From Orrella dioscoreae (GTDB lineage Bacteria; Pseudomonadota; Gammaproteobacteria; Burkholderiales; Burkholderiaceae_B), in the NCBI RefSeq assembly GCF_900089455.2, contig NZ_LT907988.1, positions 1,178,001-1,242,000 of the forward strand: a stretch of 64,000 bases of DNA, given 5' to 3'. Below are positions 8,925 to 17,653 of this stretch, in pieces. The notes under the pieces were generated by a model. The model ran no database searches, was not told the origin of the DNA, and worked only from the letters and a program-made list of their open reading frames with translations. Each line of letters opens with the position of its first letter. Positions within the stretch are counted from its first letter, which is position 1. The position numbers and the translations under genes are program-made.

Positions 8925-9326
8925 TCAGGCGCCAGCCAGATCTTGCGGCGCGGGCAGGCTGCGCACCAGCGCGTCGATGTCGGGCAGGGGCTGGCCGGAC
9001 TGCATGGGCGTGCCGGCCTGAAGCAGCCGTTCCAGGTGGCCGATGTGCGGCAGCAGCGTGCCATAGAAGAGCGGCGTGCCTTCGCGCACGACCAGCACGG
9101 TCGGGAAATTCTCGACATCCTCGTCACCCAGCAGTTCGGGGTGTTCCTCGATGTCGACCCAGGCGAAGCGGTACTCGGGATGGCGCGCCGACAAGGCCTC
9201 GAAAGGCGGCAGGTACTCGCGGCAGGTGCCGCACCATTCGGCGCAATAACAGACCACCAGCGAGGGGGGCGCATCCGCCGCGGCCAGCGTGGCGGCGGGG
9301 GCGGAGACAGGCGTGTAGACGGGCAT
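8925..9326 (-). CDS. Thioredoxin-fold family protein
   Basis: 133 residues from the ATG at 9326. The active-site region is 'VVCYCAEWCGTCREYLPPFE', a WCGTC variant of the usual WCGPC. The thioredoxin cis-proline is present in 'ENFPTVLVVREG'. There is no signal peptide, so it should act in the cytoplasm as a thiol reductase or oxidoreductase. It is divergent from the EI24-type membrane gene and converges on rhlE with a shared terminator. Confidence 0.85.
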   Translation of the reverse strand: MPVYTPVSAPAATLAAADAPPSLVVCYCAEWCGTCREYLPPFEALSARHPEYRFAWVDIEEHPELLGDEDVENFPTVLVVREGTPLFYGTLLPHIGHLERLLQAGTPMQSGQPLPDIDALVRSLPAPQDLAGA

Positions 9327-9391
9327 GTCCGGCAATTCATGGCAGGTTTGACTATCATCATACCTGCCTGCCACGCCGACCCAGGATCCGC

Positions 9392-10207
9392 ATGACTCGT
9401 CACATTGATCTCTCTCAGCCTTCGCCGCGATCCGCTGGATTCGCGGGCGTGGGACGCGCCTTCAAGCGCGCCGCGGTCTCGCAGTGCCATCCGCGCATGC
9501 TGTTCGCGCTGCTGCTGCCTTTCCTCGTGATGTTTTTCGGCGCCATCCTGCTGCTGTGGCTGTTCTGGACGCCCCTGACCGGATGGCTGGCCGCCGAGGC
9601 CGCCCGCTGGGACACCCTGAACCGGGTCGACGAGTGGCTGCTGGCCGTGGGGGTCTTCTCCATCAAGATATGGCTGGTGCCCTTGCTGGCATGCGCCATC
9701 CTGCTGCCTTGCGCGGGGGCGCTGGGCCTGGTGGTGGCCGCCATCGTCGTCATGCCGCTGGTGCTGCGTCACATCGTGCCGCGCGACTATCCGGGCATCG
9801 CCAAGCGGGGGCGCCACACCCTGGCCATCGGCCTCTGGAACGCCGTGTGGGTCATGGCGGTGTTCGCCCTGGGGTGGCTGTTGACGCTGCCGCTGTGGCT
9901 TTTCCCGCCCATGGCGCTGTTGTTGTCCGTCTTCTGGTGGGCCTTCGCCTTCACGCTGATCCTGCGCGTGGATGCCCTGGCCGACCACGCGTCCCCCGAA
10001 GAGCGGCGCCTGCTGCTCAAGCGCCACAGCCTGGGCTTCTGGGCCGTGGGGGGCATCTGCTCGCTGATCAACCTGCTGCCACCGGCCTGGATCGTGCTGC
10101 CGGTCTTCTCGTCGCTGGTCTTTGCCCATTTCGGGCTGGACGCCCTGACGCGCCTGCGCCAGGAGTCCGGCGACACCGTCATCCTGGAGCCCCCACGCCT
10201 GCCATGA
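9392..10207 (+). CDS. EI24-domain (CysZ-like) membrane protein
   Basis: 271 residues with about five to six hydrophobic segments (for example 'MLFALLLPFLVMFFGAILLL' and 'WVMAVFALGWLLTLPLWLF'), and the pattern 'GFAGVGRAFKRAA' plus 'PRDYPGIAKRGRHTL' seen in betaproteobacterial EI24/CysZ-like proteins. CysZ takes up sulfate, but this divergent branch has no demonstrated substrate. Its stop overlaps the start of the CinA-like gene by four bases. Confidence 0.8.
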   Translation: MTRHIDLSQPSPRSAGFAGVGRAFKRAAVSQCHPRMLFALLLPFLVMFFGAILLLWLFWTPLTGWLAAEAARWDTLNRVDEWLLAVGVFSIKIWLVPLLACAILLPCAGALGLVVAAIVVMPLVLRHIVPRDYPGIAKRGRHTLAIGLWNAVWVMAVFALGWLLTLPLWLFPPMALLLSVFWWAFAFTLILRVDALADHASPEERRLLLKRHSLGFWAVGGICSLINLLPPAWIVLPVFSSLVFAHFGLDALTRLRQESGDTVILEPPRLP

Positions 10208-11031
10208 GCCACACTCCCGCCACGCCTCGCATCGGCCTCATCATCGTCGGTGACGAGATCCTGTCCGGACGCCGCCAGGACAAGCATTTCTCGCAGATCG
10301 TGCAGTTCCTGAGCGCGCGCGGCCTGCAACTGGCCTGGGCGCAATTCCTGGGCGACGACCGCGCGCGCCTCGTCGAGGCCTATCGCCGCAGCTTCGCCAG
10401 CGGCGACATCGTGTTTTCCTGCGGCGGCATCGGCGGCACGCCCGACGACCACACCCGCCAGGCCGCTGCGGCGGCGTTGGACCTGCCCCTGGCGCTGCAC
10501 CCAGAGGCCGAGGCGTTGATCGCCCAGCGTTGCGCGGAACTGGCGCAGCAAGGTCAGGGTTCGGCCGACATGAGCCTGCCTGAGAACCAGCAGCGGCTGC
10601 AGATGGGCGTCTTTCCCGAGGGCAGCGAGATCGTGCCCAATCCCTATAACCGCATTCCCGGGTTCTTCATCCGCGAGCACACCTTCGTGCCCGGCTTCCC
10701 GGTCATGGCCTGGCCCATGATCGAATGGACGCTCGACCACCGCTATGGCGCGCTGCATCATCAGCACGTCCGTGCCGAGCACTCCTTCGTGGTGTTCGGC
10801 CTGCCCGAGTCCCGCATCACGCCGGCCATGGAGGCCGTGGAGCAGCGCTGGCCGGGCGTGCGCGCGTTCAGCCTGCCCAGCGTGGGCAACGGCCGTGCCC
10901 ATATCGACCTGGGCGTGAAGGGGGAACCGGCGGCGGCCGAGGCCGCCATCGCCTTTCTGCGCGACGAAGCCTTGCGGCTGGGGGGCGAGCTGGCCAGCCA
11001 GGCGACGACGGTTTCCGGCCCTCGACCCTGA
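10204..11031 (+). CDS. CinA/MoaB-Mog domain protein (competence/damage-inducible A family)
   Basis: 275 residues. The MoCF-binding fold signature 'RIGLIIVGDEILSGRRQDKH' begins near residue 9, and 'FSCGGIGGTPDDHTRQA' matches the 'GGLGPT.DD.T' loop of CinA and MoaB. The C-terminal nicotinamide-nucleotide deamidase domain of full-length CinA is absent. The protein is probably a pyrophosphatase-like or orphan MoCF-domain protein. It is translationally coupled to the EI24 gene (ATGA). Confidence 0.87.
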   Translation: MSHTPATPRIGLIIVGDEILSGRRQDKHFSQIVQFLSARGLQLAWAQFLGDDRARLVEAYRRSFASGDIVFSCGGIGGTPDDHTRQAAAAALDLPLALHPEAEALIAQRCAELAQQGQGSADMSLPENQQRLQMGVFPEGSEIVPNPYNRIPGFFIREHTFVPGFPVMAWPMIEWTLDHRYGALHHQHVRAEHSFVVFGLPESRITPAMEAVEQRWPGVRAFSLPSVGNGRAHIDLGVKGEPAAAEAAIAFLRDEALRLGGELASQATTVSGPRP

Positions 11032-11086
11032 GCGGCCATGCGGCGGCTGCCGCCATGACGCGTCATCGGCACGGCATTGCGGCGGA

Positions 11087-11108
11087 ATTTCACCATATGG
11101 GATAGAAT
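11087..11108. promoter_or_regulatory. Promoter/operator candidate for the IclR regulator
   Basis: A palindrome centred on CCATATGG lies within ATTTCACCATATGGGATAG and runs into a TAGAAT -10-like box at 11103-11108. AT-rich dyads of this kind are typical IclR-family sites, so the downstream regulator may repress itself. No convincing -35 is visible. Confidence 0.4.
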
Positions 11109-11205
11109 GCGTTTGCTGCAGCGCGGCAAATCGCGCGGCACGGCTTGAGCCACCCTTGCTCCCGCCCTTTGGTTTTACCCCTTGGTTCCGCCATTTGGTC
11201 CTCCC

Positions 11206-12033
11206 ATGACGCGCGTATCCGTATTTCCTGCCGCCGATTCCTCCAACGCCGCTGGCGATGGCGCGCCCGCGATCGCCATCCAGGTGCTCGAGCGGGCCAT
11301 GAAGCTGCTGGACGCGCTGGCCGCGCAGTCCGATCCGGTGCCGCTGAAGGAGCTGTCCCTGTCCACGGGTTTGCATCCCTCCACCGCCCACCGCATCCTG
11401 AATGACCTGGTCATCGGCCGTTATGTCGAGCGGGTGGACAGCGGCCTGTACCAACTGGGCATGCGCCTGCTTGAACTCGGGTCGCTGGTGAAGGGCCGCC
11501 TGGATGTGCGCGAGGCCGCCATCGGCGCGATGCGCGCCCTGCACAAGTTGACGGGCCAGACGATCAACCTGTCGGTGCAGCAGGGCGACGAAATCATGTA
11601 TATCGACCGTGCCTGGAGCGAGCGCTCCGGCATGCAGGTGGTGCGCGCCATCGGCGGGCGCGCGCCGCTGCACCTGACTTCCACCGGCAAGCTCTTCTTG
11701 TCGGCGATCGAGCCGCGCCAGGTGCGCGCCTATGCCTTGCGCACCGGCCTGGCCGGCCACACCCGCAACAGCCTTACCGACCTGGAACGTCTCGAGCGCG
11801 AACTGGCGCTGGTGCGCCGGCATGGCTATGCCCGCGACAACGAGGAGCTGGAGCTGGGCGTGCGCTGCATCGCCGCCGGCATCTATGACGATGCCGGCAA
11901 GCTGGTGGCAGGCCTGTCGATCTCCGCCCCCGCCGACCGCCTGCAGGACGAATGGATCAGCAGCCTGGTCCAGACCGCCGCAGGGATATCCGAGTCGCTG
12001 GGCTACGAGGTGGGTTCCTCCCCGAAGCGCTGA
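11206..12033 (+). CDS. IclR family transcriptional regulator
   Basis: 275 residues from the ATG at 11206. The N-terminal winged helix includes 'ALAAQSDPVPLKELSLSTGL' and 'HPSTAHRILNDLVIGRYVER'. The C-terminal effector domain has 'TGQTINLSVQQGDEIMYIDR', 'LHLTSTGKLFLS' and 'GVRCIAAGIYDDAGKLVAG'. IclR proteins control catabolic genes in response to small organic acids. It converges on a Bug receptor gene, so a shared substrate is plausible but unproven. Confidence 0.93.
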   Translation: MTRVSVFPAADSSNAAGDGAPAIAIQVLERAMKLLDALAAQSDPVPLKELSLSTGLHPSTAHRILNDLVIGRYVERVDSGLYQLGMRLLELGSLVKGRLDVREAAIGAMRALHKLTGQTINLSVQQGDEIMYIDRAWSERSGMQVVRAIGGRAPLHLTSTGKLFLSAIEPRQVRAYALRTGLAGHTRNSLTDLERLERELALVRRHGYARDNEELELGVRCIAAGIYDDAGKLVAGLSISAPADRLQDEWISSLVQTAAGISESLGYEVGSSPKR

Positions 12034-12071
12034 CGTGCATCGCCCAGTGCGTCGATGGCGCGCTCACGCAT

Positions 12072-12099
12072 AAAAAAGGCCGAGGCAAAAACCTCGGCC
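12072..12099 (-). terminator. Terminator for the Bug receptor gene
   Basis: GGCCGAGG, loop CAAAAA, then CCTCGGCC. On the minus strand the hairpin is followed by TTTTTT. It lies between the convergent IclR and Bug genes and fits the minus strand best. Confidence 0.8.
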
Positions 12100-12116
12100 T
12101 GATCCGGGACGCCGCG

Positions 12117-12155
12117 GAGCCGGCTCTGCCGGTCCGCCAGCGCTTCGGGGGTGGG
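12117..12155 (+). repeat. Dispersed intergenic repeat, copy B (shortened)
   Basis: GAGCCGGCTCTGCCGGTCCG is followed directly by CCAGCGCTTCGGGGGTGGG. Compared with the copy at 40977-41046 it lacks the central CTCCCTTGAGGGGG block. It ends 2 bases before the Bug receptor stop codon (minus strand). Confidence 0.7.
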
Positions 12156-12157
12156 TC

Positions 12158-13150
12158 TTACTGGGCCTGCACCCCTGCCTTCTTGAACAGCTCAGCCCAC
12201 TGCGGCACCTGCTGCGCCACCTTGTCGGTCAGGGCCTTGGGATTGGCCTGTTCGGCCAGCACCTCGGCGCCCAGACCGCGCATGCGTTCCTGGAACTTCG
12301 GGTCGGCCAGGCCCTTCTGCAGCGCGCTGACCAGCTTGTCGACCACCGGTTGCGGCGTGTTCTTCGGCACCCACATGCCATGCCAGATACCGACCTGGAA
12401 GCCCTTGAAGCCGGACTCGTCCATGGTGGGCAGGTCGGGCAGGGTCGGCACGCGTTGCAGGCTGGTGACGGCGTAGGCCTTCACCTTCTTGCCCGTGATG
12501 TGCTGGGTCGTGTTGGTGGTCTGGTCGCACAGCAGGTCGACCTGCTTGCCCAGCAGGTCGTTCATGGCCGGCGCGGTGCCGCCATAGGGAACGGTCAGCA
12601 GGTCCACGCCCAGCGCGCTGTTGAGCATCGTGCCGCACAGGTGGCTGGCCGCGCCGATGCCGGCGTTGGCCAGCGAGACCTTGTCCTTGTTCTTCTTGAC
12701 GTAGTCGACCAGCTCGGTGACGTTGTTGGGCGGGAAGTCCGAGCGCGCGATGATGGTCATCGGCACGTCGACCACCAGGCCGATGGGCTCGAAGCTCTTG
12801 AAGGCGTCGTAGTTGGGGTTCTTGTACAGCGAGGGCGCCGTCGAGAAGCCGATGTGCATCAGCAGGATCGTGTAGCCGTCAGGCGCGGCGCGCGCGACGT
12901 TGGCCGTGCCGATCGTGCCGCCCGCGCCACCCTTGTTCTCGACCACGACGGTCTGGCCCAGGGCGGGTCGCATGGCTTCGGCCAGCGAGCGCGCGACGTT
13001 GTCGGTGGGGCCGCCAGCGGCGAACGGAACGACCATGTTGATGGCCTTGGTCGGGAACTCGGCCGCATGGGCAGCGCCAGCGAAGACGCTGGAGACCAGC
13101 AGGGCGGCGGTTGCGAGCCGGGCCGACAGGTTGCGCGGGGTGTGTTGCAT
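12158..13150 (-). CDS. Bug/TctC family periplasmic solute receptor
   Basis: 330 residues. A signal peptide ends near 'GAAHA|AEFPTKAI', followed by 'NMVVPFAAGGPTDNVARSLA', 'VVVENKGGAGGTIG', 'AAPDGYT' and 'GIGAASHLCGTML', all family marks. It should bind a carboxylate in the periplasm. There is no TctAB membrane pair nearby. It faces the IclR regulator gene tail to tail, and the upstream gap of about 460 bases separates it from the divergent phasin gene. Confidence 0.93.
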   Translation of the reverse strand: MQHTPRNLSARLATAALLVSSVFAGAAHAAEFPTKAINMVVPFAAGGPTDNVARSLAEAMRPALGQTVVVENKGGAGGTIGTANVARAAPDGYTILLMHIGFSTAPSLYKNPNYDAFKSFEPIGLVVDVPMTIIARSDFPPNNVTELVDYVKKNKDKVSLANAGIGAASHLCGTMLNSALGVDLLTVPYGGTAPAMNDLLGKQVDLLCDQTTNTTQHITGKKVKAYAVTSLQRVPTLPDLPTMDESGFKGFQVGIWHGMWVPKNTPQPVVDKLVSALQKGLADPKFQERMRGLGAEVLAEQANPKALTDKVAQQVPQWAELFKKAGVQAQ

Positions 13151-13613
13151 GACGTCTCCTGGGTAGGGCAGTTTTATCGTTGTTGCTGAGAGATCAGGGG
13201 CGGATCGCGCCCCGGGACACCCTCGGGAGGCACAGTCTAAGTAAAGTCCTTTCGCCAGTCACCCAAGGTTTTCCCGAAGGACGGGTCAGGGATTACCGGA
13301 AATCTCGGCGCATGCACGCAGGAAGATCTCCGTCCCCGATTTAATGGGTTCGCGATGCATCAGCGTGGCGCGGAAATAGTTGCTGCGATGCACAAATAGT
13401 GCTTGACATGACATATTCATGCCCTAAAATGGTGTTGTGCAGTGCAGCAAAGACCGACTGGCAGAACATCGCGGGCTGTCTGGGCTGCGCCGCAAGCATC
13501 AGTTCCCAGCATTGCCGAACCGCCCCTGGGCCTAGCGTCTTTGCCTTGGGGAACGCGCCGGAGCTTTTTCCGCCGCGTCGATACCCATCGAAACCATCCC
13601 GAAGGAGATAGCC
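13151..13613. other. 463-base gap between Bug receptor and phasin genes
   Basis: No supported gene. Its right half holds the phasin promoter (13403-13430), a TGC-rich stretch just downstream (13434-13448) and a ribosome site GAAGGAGA at 13601-13608. The left part (13160-13380) presumably holds the Bug promoter, but I cannot pick clear boxes there. Confidence 0.5.
13403..13430 (+). promoter_or_regulatory. Sigma-70 promoter of the phasin gene
   Basis: TTGACA (13403-13408), a 16-base spacer, then TAAAAT (13425-13430). This is the closest match to consensus I see in the window. The spacer contains the inverted repeat CATGA-N5-TCATG. It predicts a leader of about 175 bases before the phasin start. 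Confidence 0.75.
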
Positions 13614-14192
13614 ATGAGCGCCATTCCGCAACAAGTCCTGAACAACCACAAGGCTGCCGTCGACACGCTGGTCGCCTACCAAAGCACCCTGTTTTCCGGC
13701 TTCGAAAAGCTGGTCGACCTGAACCTGAAGGTCCTGCGCGCTTCGCTGGAAGAAGCCGCCCAGACCTCGCAACAGGTCACCGAACTGAAGGACGGCCAAG
13801 ACGCTGTCGCGTTCTCCAGCGCCCTGGTGCAGCCCGGCGCCGAAAAGGCCCTGGCCTACAGCAAGCACGTTTACGACATCGTCGCCGGTGTGCAGAACGA
13901 GCTGGTCCAGCTGACCGACGAGCGCATCGCCGCCGGCCAGAAGAACCTGACCGACGCCGTCGAGCAACTGTCGAAGAACGCCCCGGCCGGCTCGGAAAGC
14001 GCCGTTGCCCTGCTGAAGTCCTCGCTGGCCACCGCCAACAGCACCTACGACTCGATCAGCAAGGCTGCCAAGCAAGCCGCCGAAGTTGCCGAAACCAACC
14101 TGAATGCCGCCGCCAACGCGACCTTCAAGGCCGCATCGGATGCCGCCGATGTCGCCACCAAGGCCGCTCCCCGCAGCCGTCGCGCCGCCTGA
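13614..14192 (+). CDS. Phasin family protein (PHA granule-associated)
   Basis: 192 residues, mostly amphipathic helix rich in Ala, Lys, Glu and Gln, without a signal peptide. The start 'QVLNNHKAAVDTLVAYQSTL' and the block 'FSGFEKLVDLNLKVLRASLE' match the Phasin_2 family that coats polyhydroxyalkanoate granules, limits granule size and stops nonspecific protein binding. A basic C-terminal tail, 'AAPRSRRAA', may bind DNA or granule surfaces. Strong expression is suggested by a near-consensus promoter, the GAAGGAGA ribosome site and an efficient terminator. No phaC, phaA or phaB genes are in the window. Confidence 0.93.
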   Translation: MSAIPQQVLNNHKAAVDTLVAYQSTLFSGFEKLVDLNLKVLRASLEEAAQTSQQVTELKDGQDAVAFSSALVQPGAEKALAYSKHVYDIVAGVQNELVQLTDERIAAGQKNLTDAVEQLSKNAPAGSESAVALLKSSLATANSTYDSISKAAKQAAEVAETNLNAAANATFKAASDAADVATKAAPRSRRAA

Positions 14193-14213
14193 TCGCGCGA
14201 TACGCCGAGGGTG

Positions 14214-14239
14214 GATCACGCGGTGCCTGCCGCGTGATC
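14214..14239 (+). repeat. Inverted repeat in the phasin mRNA 3' region
   Basis: GATCACGCGG, loop TGCCTG, CCGCGTGATC: a perfect 10-bp stem between the phasin stop and its terminator, without a T run. It may protect the transcript end. Confidence 0.65.
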
Positions 14240-14253
14240 CTCAGCAGTGACAG

Positions 14254-14280
14254 CCGGCCGCCTTGTGCGGCCGGTTTTTT
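14254..14280 (+). terminator. Rho-independent terminator of the phasin gene
   Basis: CCGGCCGC, loop CTTGT, GCGGCCGG, then TTTTTT. It ends 15 bases before the convergent pyrD stop. Confidence 0.93.
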
Positions 14281-14295
14281 ATTCTGGGTGGGGTT

Positions 14296-15345
14296 TCAGC
14301 GCGCGGCGCGCAGGGCCTGCACGCACTCGGCCACCAGCGCGGGGCCGCGATAGATCAGGCCCGTATACAGCTGCACGGCATTGGCGCCGGCCGCAAGCTT
14401 CTCGCGGGCCTGCTTGCCCGAGACGATGCCACCCACGCCGATGATGGCCATGTCCTGGCCCAGCTGCTGGCGCAGGCGGCTGATCACGGCCAGCGACAGT
14501 TCGTGCACGGGCGGGCCCGACAGGCCGCCTTGTTCGTGGCTGTGCGGCTGGCCTTCCACTGCCGCGCGCGACAGCGTGGTGTTGGTGGCGATGACGCCTT
14601 CCACGCCCTGCTGCGTCAGGATGGCCGCGATCTGGTCGACCTGCTCGGTCTGAAGGTCGGGGGCGATCTTCACGGCGAGCGGCACGCGCCGGCCATGCCG
14701 GTCTTCCAGTTCCTTGCGTTTTTCCAGCAGCCGTGACAGCAGGGCCGACAGCTCGTCGCCGCCTTGCAGCGCGCGCAGGTTCTGGGTGTTGGGCGAGGAA
14801 ATGTTGACGGTGACGTAGTCCGCGTGCGGGTGCACGCCTTCCAGGCCGATCAGGTAGTCGTCGACCGCGCGTTCGATGGGGGTGTCGGCGTTCTTGCCGA
14901 TGTTCAGGCCCAGCACGCCGCCCGACTGGCGGAAGGTGCTGCGCTGCACATTGGCGATGAAGGTTTCCAGGCCCTTGTTGTTGAAGCCCAGGCGGTTGAT
15001 CAGGGCTTGCGACGCGGGCAGGCGGAACATGCGCGGCTTGGGATTGCCGGGTTGCGCGCGCGGCGTGACCGTGCCCACTTCCACGAAACCGAAGCCCAGG
15101 TTGCCCAGCGCGTCGATGTGCGCACCGTTCTTGTCCAGTCCTGCGGCCAGGCCCACCGGATTGCGCAGCGTCAATCCCATCAGCGGCGTCGGCAGCGGCG
15201 TCGGGCTGGCGGCCAGCAGCTTGCGCGTGAACGCGCAATCGTAGGCGCGTTGCAACTGCGTCAGGGTGAGCTCGTGGGCCGATTCGGCGTCCAGCGAGAA
15301 AAGGGCCGGGCGGGCCAGGGAATAGGCGTTGAAGAGGATCGACAT
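14296..15345 (-). CDS. pyrD: Dihydroorotate dehydrogenase (quinone), class 2
   Basis: 349 residues from the ATG at 15345. It oxidises dihydroorotate to orotate at the inner membrane with quinone as acceptor. An N-terminal amphipathic segment '[16 protein letters not shown]' is followed by '[19 protein letters not shown]', '[11 protein letters not shown]', '[10 protein letters not shown]' and '[12 protein letters not shown]' with the class 2 serine base, then the FMN phosphate site '[18 protein letters not shown]'. The length is typical. It is 43 bases downstream of bpt on the same strand. Confidence 0.97.
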   Translation of the reverse strand: MSILFNAYSLARPALFSLDAESAHELTLTQLQRAYDCAFTRKLLAASPTPLPTPLMGLTLRNPVGLAAGLDKNGAHIDALGNLGFGFVEVGTVTPRAQPGNPKPRMFRLPASQALINRLGFNNKGLETFIANVQRSTFRQSGGVLGLNIGKNADTPIERAVDDYLIGLEGVHPHADYVTVNISSPNTQNLRALQGGDELSALLSRLLEKRKELEDRHGRRVPLAVKIAPDLQTEQVDQIAAILTQQGVEGVIATNTTLSRAAVEGQPHSHEQGGLSGPPVHELSLAVISRLRQQLGQDMAIIGVGGIVSGKQAREKLAAGANAVQLYTGLIYRGPALVAECVQALRAAR

Positions 15346-15388
15346 GGCGCCATTGTAGAGCGAGGCGGCGCGGGACGGCGATGGGCCG

Positions 15389-16141
15389 TCAGCCTGGCGG
15401 CGGCGGCGTGTCCGGCGCGGCGAAGGCAGGTCGCCAGGCGCCATCCACCCGCATTTCGGCGGGTTGGAAGGCCGACTTGTAGGCCATCTTGGGGCTGCCC
15501 GCGATCCAGTAGCCCAGGTACAGCCAGGGCAGGCCCAGCACGCGGCACTGCTCGATCTGCCAGAGGATGCTGTAGGTGCCGAAGCTGCCGCGCAGGTCGG
15601 GATCGTAGAAGGTGTAGACCGAGGACAGGCCGTCGTCCAGCACGTCGATGATGGACACCATGCGCAGCGCGCCCTCTGGTGTGCGGTACTCGACCAGGCG
15701 GGTGTTGACGCGGCTGGTCAACAGGAACTGCGCGTACTGGGTGCGGCTGTCCTCGTCCATGCCGCCGCCGGGGTGGCGGCCTTGCTGATAGCGCGAATAG
15801 AGCTCGTAGTGCTCGGCCGACCAGGCCAGTTCCGCGACCAGGGGCTGCAGGTCGCGGTGTTGCGCCCAGGCCCGGCGCTGGCTGCGGTTGGGGGTATAGC
15901 GGGCGGTGTCCACGCGCACCGGGATGCAGGCGCGGCAGTGGTCGCAATGCGGGCGGTAGGTGAAGAGGCCGCTGCGGCGAAAGCCTTGTTCCACCAGCTG
16001 CGAATAGGTGCCCGCGTTGATGAGATGTCCGGGCGCGGCCACCTGCGAGCGCGCCTGCTGATCCGGCAGGTAGCTGCACGGATAGGGCGCGGTCGCATAG
16101 AACTGCAGCGTCGCGAAGGGTAGCTCTTTGAGTCGGCTCAT
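15389..16141 (-). CDS. bpt: Aspartate/glutamate leucyltransferase (bacterial ATE1-like)
   Basis: 250 residues. The ATE1-type N domain shows '[16 protein letters not shown]' and a Cys cluster '[14 protein letters not shown]'. The C domain has '[19 protein letters not shown]' and '[20 protein letters not shown]', which match Bpt. Bpt moves leucine from Leu-tRNA to proteins with N-terminal Asp or Glu, making them ClpS/ClpAP substrates. It lies next to aat, which handles N-terminal Lys and Arg, so both secondary branches of the Leu N-degron pathway are encoded together here. Same strand as aat, 114 bases downstream. Confidence 0.95.
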   Translation of the reverse strand: MSRLKELPFATLQFYATAPYPCSYLPDQQARSQVAAPGHLINAGTYSQLVEQGFRRSGLFTYRPHCDHCRACIPVRVDTARYTPNRSQRRAWAQHRDLQPLVAELAWSAEHYELYSRYQQGRHPGGGMDEDSRTQYAQFLLTSRVNTRLVEYRTPEGALRMVSIIDVLDDGLSSVYTFYDPDLRGSFGTYSILWQIEQCRVLGLPWLYLGYWIAGSPKMAYKSAFQPAEMRVDGAWRPAFAAPDTPPPPG

Positions 16142-16255
16142 GGGGGCGGGAGGCTGCCCGGGCTTTGGGCCCGCGCAGCGTTTTGACTATACACCTGGCT
16201 CGGCCGCCTTCGCCGGGAAGCCCGGTCGATGACGGGGGCTTGTGTCGCGGATGCG

Positions 16256-17008
16256 TCAGTCGGCGGGCGCGTAGGGATGCAGCCGACCCTGGGTGTCCAG
16301 TCGGCCGCGCGCCCAGGCGGGGCGGGGGCGGCGGCGCGCCTCCCGCACATGGGCCAGGAACGCGTCGCGCGGTACCGGTCGCGCGCCCAGGCTGGCCAGG
16401 TGCGCAGTCTGCTGCTGGCAGTCGATCCAGTCCACGCCTTGCGTGCGCAGGAAAGCGACCAGGTGGGCAAGCGCGATCTTCGAGGCGCCGCTTGCGCGCG
16501 TGAACATCGACTCGCCGAAGAACATGCCGCCCAGGCTCACGCCATACAGCCCGCCCGCCAGTTCGCCGTCGATCCAGGTCTCGATGCTGTGCACGTCGCC
16601 CGCCTGGTGCCAGGCGGTGTAGGCGGCCTGCATGGCCGCGGTGATCCAGGTGCCGCCGCCCGGACCGCGCGGCGCCGCGCAGGCGGCCAGCACGGCTGGC
16701 GTCGCGGTGTCCACGCGCACGTCCAGCAGGGGCGCGCCGGCGGCTTCCGCGCGCGCCAGCTGGCGCAGGCGCTTGGCCAGCGCGTGTGGCGGGGCGAAGT
16801 CTTCGCAGCGCAGGACCATGCGCGGGTCGGGGCTCCACCACAGGATCGGCTCGCCTTCGCTGAACCACGGAAAGATGCCTTGCGAATAGGCGTTGCGCAG
16901 GCGTGTCACAGACAGGTCCGCGCCAAGCGCCAGGAGTCCGTCCGGGTCGCGCAGCGCGAGCTGGGCGGGCGGGAAGGGCGTATCGGGTTCCAGCCAGGGG
17001 AGTCTCAT
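16256..17008 (-). CDS. aat: Leucyl/phenylalanyl-tRNA-protein transferase
   Basis: 250 residues from the ATG at 17008. Aat signatures are '[20 protein letters not shown]', '[20 protein letters not shown]', '[20 protein letters not shown]' and '[21 protein letters not shown]'. The enzyme attaches Leu or Phe to N-terminal Lys or Arg for degradation by ClpAP. It sits between bpt and a Nudix hydrolase gene on the same strand. Confidence 0.97.
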   Translation of the reverse strand: MRLPWLEPDTPFPPAQLALRDPDGLLALGADLSVTRLRNAYSQGIFPWFSEGEPILWWSPDPRMVLRCEDFAPPHALAKRLRQLARAEAAGAPLLDVRVDTATPAVLAACAAPRGPGGGTWITAAMQAAYTAWHQAGDVHSIETWIDGELAGGLYGVSLGGMFFGESMFTRASGASKIALAHLVAFLRTQGVDWIDCQQQTAHLASLGARPVPRDAFLAHVREARRRPRPAWARGRLDTQGRLHPYAPAD

Positions 17009-17060
17009 GGCGCGAGGCTCGGGGGCGCGGAAGGCAGGCGCGTGGCGGCCGGGCCCGCGC

Positions 17061-17639
17061 TCAGCACGCACCCAGCGAGTAGTGATGCGGTCCGAAGGCC
17101 TGGCGCGGCAGGTCCTTCAGGTAATGCTCCAGCGTGGTCTGCACCGTGCGGAAGGACAGTTCGTCCCAGGGAATGTCCTCGGGCGCGAACCAGTCCGCGG
17201 CCAGGCTTTCCGGGCCGGGGTCCAGTTCGGGGCCCAGCGCGCGGGCCAGGAAATACAGGTGCACCTGCTCGACCTGCGGCACGTCGATCACGGTGTACAG
17301 CGGCCCGAGTTCGATGCGCGCGCCCGCTTCCTCCTGCGTTTCGCGCAGGGCGCCCTGGCTCGTGGTTTCGTCCAGCTCCATGAACCCCGCGGGCAGCGTC
17401 CAGGTGTCGTAGCGCGGTTCGATGGCGCGCCGGCACAGCAGGATGCGGCCTTCCCAGACGGGCAGCGTGCCCACCACCATGCGGGGGTTCTGGTAATGCA
17501 CCGCGCCGCATTGCCGGCAGAGGTCACGCAGGCGATTGTCGCCGGGTGGGATCTCGCGGTGCAGGGGGGCGCCGCATTGGCTGCAGAAGCGCTGGGCGCG
17601 TGGCGCGGGAAAGAAGAAGTCGGAAGGGAGCGAGCTCAT
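17061..17639 (-). CDS. Nudix hydrolase with zinc ribbon (NudC-like)
   Basis: 192 residues. An N-terminal four-cysteine ribbon ('[10 protein letters not shown]' and '[19 protein letters not shown]') precedes a canonical Nudix box, '[20 protein letters not shown]' followed by AGA. The arrangement resembles NudC-type NADH pyrophosphatases or mRNA decapping enzymes but is shorter than E. coli NudC and lacks its N-terminal domain. Substrate unassigned. The start is the ATG at 17639, next to a LysR gene that ends at 17654 on the same strand. Confidence 0.9.
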   Translation of the reverse strand: MSSLPSDFFFPAPRAQRFCSQCGAPLHREIPPGDNRLRDLCRQCGAVHYQNPRMVVGTLPVWEGRILLCRRAIEPRYDTWTLPAGFMELDETTSQGALRETQEEAGARIELGPLYTVIDVPQVEQVHLYFLARALGPELDPGPESLAADWFAPEDIPWDELSFRTVQTTLEHYLKDLPRQAFGPHHYSLGAC

Positions 17640-17653
17640 GAGGGGGATTCTAC

